Assembly: GCA_964605665.1 (NCBI GenBank)
Contig: CAZSDP010000021.1
Coordinates: 12,187-76,186, forward strand
Direction: 5' to 3'
DNA: 64,000 bases
Origin: CAZSDP01 sp964605665
GTDB taxonomy: Bacteria; Planctomycetota; UBA8108; UBA1146
The notes under the pieces are model-generated. The model did not search any database, had not been told where the DNA came from, and saw only the letters and a program-made list of their open reading frames with translations. Of the stretch, positions 61,371 to 64,000 are shown piece after piece. The position numbers and the translations under genes were made by a program. Positions within the stretch are counted from its first letter, which is position 1. Each line of letters begins with the position of its first letter.

Positions 61371-63854
61371 ATGTTCGACAGATTCACCGACCGAGCTCGG
61401 AAGGTGATGGCGCTGGCGCGGAAAGAAGCGCAGCGCTTCAACCACGATTTCATCGGTACCGAGCACATCTTGTTAGGCCTGATCCAGGAGGGAAGCGGCG
61501 TCGCCGCGAACGTCCTCAAGAACCTCGATGTTGAGCCGAACAAGATCCGGGGGGAAATCGAGAAGCATGTCCAGACTGGTCCAGCGATGGTCAGTATGGG
61601 TCAGCTGCCCTTCACCCCCAGGGCGAAAAAGGTGTTGGAGCTGTCTCAAGAAGAAGCGAACGAGTTGGGGCACAACTACATCGGGACTGAGCATCTTCTG
61701 CTCGGTTTGATTCGCGAGCAAGATGGAGTGGCAGCCCAGGTTCTTCTTGGACTCGGAGTCAAACTCGAAGAGGTGAAGAGCGAAGTGCTCGAGCTTCTCG
61801 GGGCGGATGTTGGCCAAGATGGCGACCCGAGCGTTCCGCAAGCGAGTGGCAAGCAAGGGCGATCGAAAACTCCGGCACTCGATAGTTTCGGTCGAGATCT
61901 CACTGAAATGGCCCGGGAAGGGAAGCTCGATCCGGTGATCGGTCGGGCTAGTGAAATCGAACGCGTCATGCAGGTGTTGAGCCGACGAACCAAGAACAAC
62001 CCCGTGCTCCTCGGCGAGCCGGGAGTTGGTAAGAGCGCCATCGTCGAAGGGCTCGCGCAAGAGATCGTTCGGGGCAATGTTCCCGAAATTCTGAGAAGTC
62101 GCCGTATCGTGGTACTAGACCTTGCGATGATGGTTGCCGGTACTAAGTACCGAGGACAGTTCGAAGAGCGAATCAAGGCCGTGATGACAGAGGTACGCCG
62201 AGTCAAACACGTGATCCTCTTCATCGACGAACTGCACACCTTGGTTGGTGCAGGGGGCGCTGAGGGCGCGATCGATGCGTCCAACGTCTTGAAGCCCGCT
62301 CTCTCTCGAGGAGAAGTCCAGTGCATCGGGGCCACCACTCTCGATGAGTATCGCAAGCACATCGAAAAAGACGGCGCTTTGGAGCGCCGATTCCAGAGCA
62401 TTATCGTCAATCCACCGAGTCGCGATGAGACGGTCGAAATTCTCATGGGATTGCGAGACAAGTACGAAGCGCACCACCGTATTCGCTACACAGACGAGGC
62501 GCTTGCATTCGCCGCGGATCTGGCGATTCGCTACATCACGGGACGATTCCTACCGGACAAGGCAATTGACGTCATCGATGAAGCTGGGTCGAGGATTCGA
62601 CTCCGTTCCTCAACTCGTCCACCCGATGTCAAAGAGCTCGAAGAAGACATTGCGAGATTGAACAAGGAGAAGGAAGAAGCCGTCGCGGAACAGGATTTCG
62701 AGCGCGCTGCAAACCTTCGAGATCAAGCTGGTCAACTGAAGAAGAAGAAGAATGAAGTCCTCCGCGATTGGCGAGAGCGTTCCGAGGAATCGGGGGGACT
62801 CGTCGACGAAGATGTGATTGCTGAAACCGTTTCGAAAATGACGGGTATTCCGTTAACCCGGATCGAGAGCGGAGAGGCCGAACGTCTGCTGCAGATGGAG
62901 GAAGAACTCCACAAGGCAGTTGTGTCACAAGACGACGCGATTAAGCAGGTCTCGCGAGCTGTCCGCCGGTCTCGATCTGGTTTGAAGGATCCGAAACGTC
63001 CCGTGGGGTCATTTGTGTTCCTCGGCCCAACCGGAGTTGGTAAGACCCTGCTCGCGAAGGCGCTGGCGCGCTTCCTGTTCGGCCAAGAAGAAGCTCTGAT
63101 CCAGGTCGATATGTCAGAGTTCATGGAGAAGCACAACGTATCGCGGCTCGTCGGGGCTCCCCCCGGCTACGTCGGATACGAGGAAGGTGGTCAGCTCACC
63201 GAGAAGATCCGCCGCCGACCGTATGCTGTGGTACTTCTCGATGAGATCGAAAAGGCTCACCCAGACGTGTTCAACATGCTCCTCCAGATCATGGAGGAAG
63301 GACATGTGACCGACTCCTTTGGAAGGCTGATCGATTTCCGAAACGTCGTGTTGATCATGACCTCGAATATCGGCGCCGACGTCATCAAGAACAAAGCGAG
63401 CTTTGGATTCCGCCAAACGGGCGAAGAGCGTGACGTGGAGGCGATGAACAAAGAGCTGATGTTTGAGGTGGAGAAGTTCTTCCGACCGGAGTTCCTGAAC
63501 CGCCTCGACGACGTGATTTTCTTCTCACCACTCAATCGCACCGACTTGCGCGAGATTGTGGACATTGAGCTGGCGACAGCAGTGGGCCGTTTGAAAGACA
63601 AGGGGATTGAGCTGACTCTCAGCGAGGAAGCGAAAGATCTTCTGATCGACAAAGGCTACAACCCTGACTTCGGGGCGCGTCCTCTTCGCCGGGCGATCCA
63701 GCAGTGTATTGAGGATCCATTGAGCGAGGAGTTGCTGCGTGGAAGCTATCCACCGGGAAGCGTCTTGATCCTCGAGGTCGTGGATGGCGAATTCCGATTT
63801 TCGAGAGGCTCCGGTAAACCGAAGCCGGACTCGGCGGAGAAAGCGATCAAGTAG
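61371..63854 (+). CDS. clpC: ClpC-type AAA+ ATPase (Clp protease regulatory subunit)
   Basis: 827 residues from the ATG at 61371, with CGGAG upstream. The N domain is a double Clp repeat (MFDRFTDRARKVMALARKEA and LPFTPRAKKVLELSQEEANE), the site that recognises phosphoarginine in Bacillus ClpC. AAA1 has Walker A GEPGVGKSAIVEGLA and Walker B VILFIDELHTL. The middle domain carries a UVR-like coiled coil (AEQDFERAANLRDQAGQL), and AAA2 has GPTGVGKTLLAKAL and VLLDEIEKAHPDVFN. It unfolds substrates for ClpP (not in the window). Placed after mcsA-mcsB, it completes the pArg degradation route. Confidence 0.96.
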   Translation: MFDRFTDRARKVMALARKEAQRFNHDFIGTEHILLGLIQEGSGVAANVLKNLDVEPNKIRGEIEKHVQTGPAMVSMGQLPFTPRAKKVLELSQEEANELGHNYIGTEHLLLGLIREQDGVAAQVLLGLGVKLEEVKSEVLELLGADVGQDGDPSVPQASGKQGRSKTPALDSFGRDLTEMAREGKLDPVIGRASEIERVMQVLSRRTKNNPVLLGEPGVGKSAIVEGLAQEIVRGNVPEILRSRRIVVLDLAMMVAGTKYRGQFEERIKAVMTEVRRVKHVILFIDELHTLVGAGGAEGAIDASNVLKPALSRGEVQCIGATTLDEYRKHIEKDGALERRFQSIIVNPPSRDETVEILMGLRDKYEAHHRIRYTDEALAFAADLAIRYITGRFLPDKAIDVIDEAGSRIRLRSSTRPPDVKELEEDIARLNKEKEEAVAEQDFERAANLRDQAGQLKKKKNEVLRDWRERSEESGGLVDEDVIAETVSKMTGIPLTRIESGEAERLLQMEEELHKAVVSQDDAIKQVSRAVRRSRSGLKDPKRPVGSFVFLGPTGVGKTLLAKALARFLFGQEEALIQVDMSEFMEKHNVSRLVGAPPGYVGYEEGGQLTEKIRRRPYAVVLLDEIEKAHPDVFNMLLQIMEEGHVTDSFGRLIDFRNVVLIMTSNIGADVIKNKASFGFRQTGEERDVEAMNKELMFEVEKFFRPEFLNRLDDVIFFSPLNRTDLREIVDIELATAVGRLKDKGIELTLSEEAKDLLIDKGYNPDFGARPLRRAIQQCIEDPLSEELLRGSYPPGSVLILEVVDGEFRFSRGSGKPKPDSAEKAIK

Positions 63855-63894
63855 CGAGCCGTGGAGCTTTTTTAAGGAGGCGCGGCCGAACACA

Positions 63895-63927
63895 GCCGGG
63901 AGCTGGGGCGGCTCTGCTTTTGTTTTG
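63895..63927 (+). terminator. Possible terminator after clpC
   Basis: AGCCG (63895-63899) can pair with CGGCT (63910-63914), followed by CTGCTTTTGTTTTG. The stem is short, so the call is tentative. Confidence 0.4.
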
Positions 63928-64000
63928 TGTGCGTCGCGTCCGGCGCGGACGCCTGTATCACGCAGACAAGAGTCCGCTCATATGATCTGACACCTGGCCA

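Overview
This window reads as a scaffold from a planctomycete (Planctomycetota) genome, probably a draft or metagenome-derived one because it contains a run of exactly 100 Ns (48516-48615). The phylum call rests on several things. A secreted protein carries Cys-rich 'GACC' repeats and a dockerin-like 'RGDANGDG...DPI..LDFLF' tail of planctomycete style. There is a Ser/Thr kinase with a formylglycine-generating-enzyme-like domain, FG-GAP proteins, and a histone H1-like Lys/Ala tail. The outer-membrane assembly protein BamA indicates a diderm envelope. No similarity search was run, so this is inference from motifs.

Layout. 1-8.3 kb: secreted and envelope proteins (CotA-like cupredoxin protein with dockerin, methyltransferase, fasciclin-CIA30 protein, NAD(P)-binding DUF2867 protein) and a decayed IS91-type transposase end. 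8.6-12.3 kb: one large membrane kinase-FGE protein, followed by about 0.9 kb of AT-richer DNA with no gene. 13.2-14.9 kb: an FG-GAP/DsbD-N protein interrupted by one in-frame UGA that is followed at once by a strong two-part hairpin, the best selenoprotein candidate in the window. 15.3-19.0 kb: two tRNA-Ser genes, a KefB-type antiporter, tandem hairpin repeats, tadA and tRNA-Arg(ACG). 19.1-28.1 kb: dnaX-ybaB-recR, then a three-gene ABC-2 export cassette and a secreted protein with a DnaJ-like zinc domain. 28.2-35.3 kb: one tightly overlapping minus-strand operon for propionyl-CoA to succinyl-CoA (birA, mutase large and small subunits, epimerase, carboxyltransferase, biotin carboxylase, biotin carrier), facing a MerR regulator. 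35.4-43.3 kb: thioesterase, FHA, VWA and degenerate REC proteins, an NSS transporter and a coiled-coil lipoprotein. 43.5-49.5 kb: Smr-less MutS2, BamA, the assembly gap and a DUF2203 protein. 49.8-58.0 kb (minus strand): YebC, an H1-tailed endonuclease-III-like protein, XdhC, then rbfA, infB and nusA. 58.4-63.9 kb (plus strand): a DUF2064 transferase and mcsA-mcsB-clpC, an arginine-phosphorylation and proteolysis module.

How genes work together. The carboxylase/mutase operon makes a self-contained propionate or odd-chain/branched-chain degradation pathway with its own biotin ligase. McsA, McsB and ClpC form the pArg quality-control system best known from Firmicutes, here without CtsR. TadA is encoded beside its classical substrate, tRNA-Arg(ACG). 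NusA, IF-2 and RbfA form the usual transcription-translation cluster, but RimP and YlxR were not found in it.
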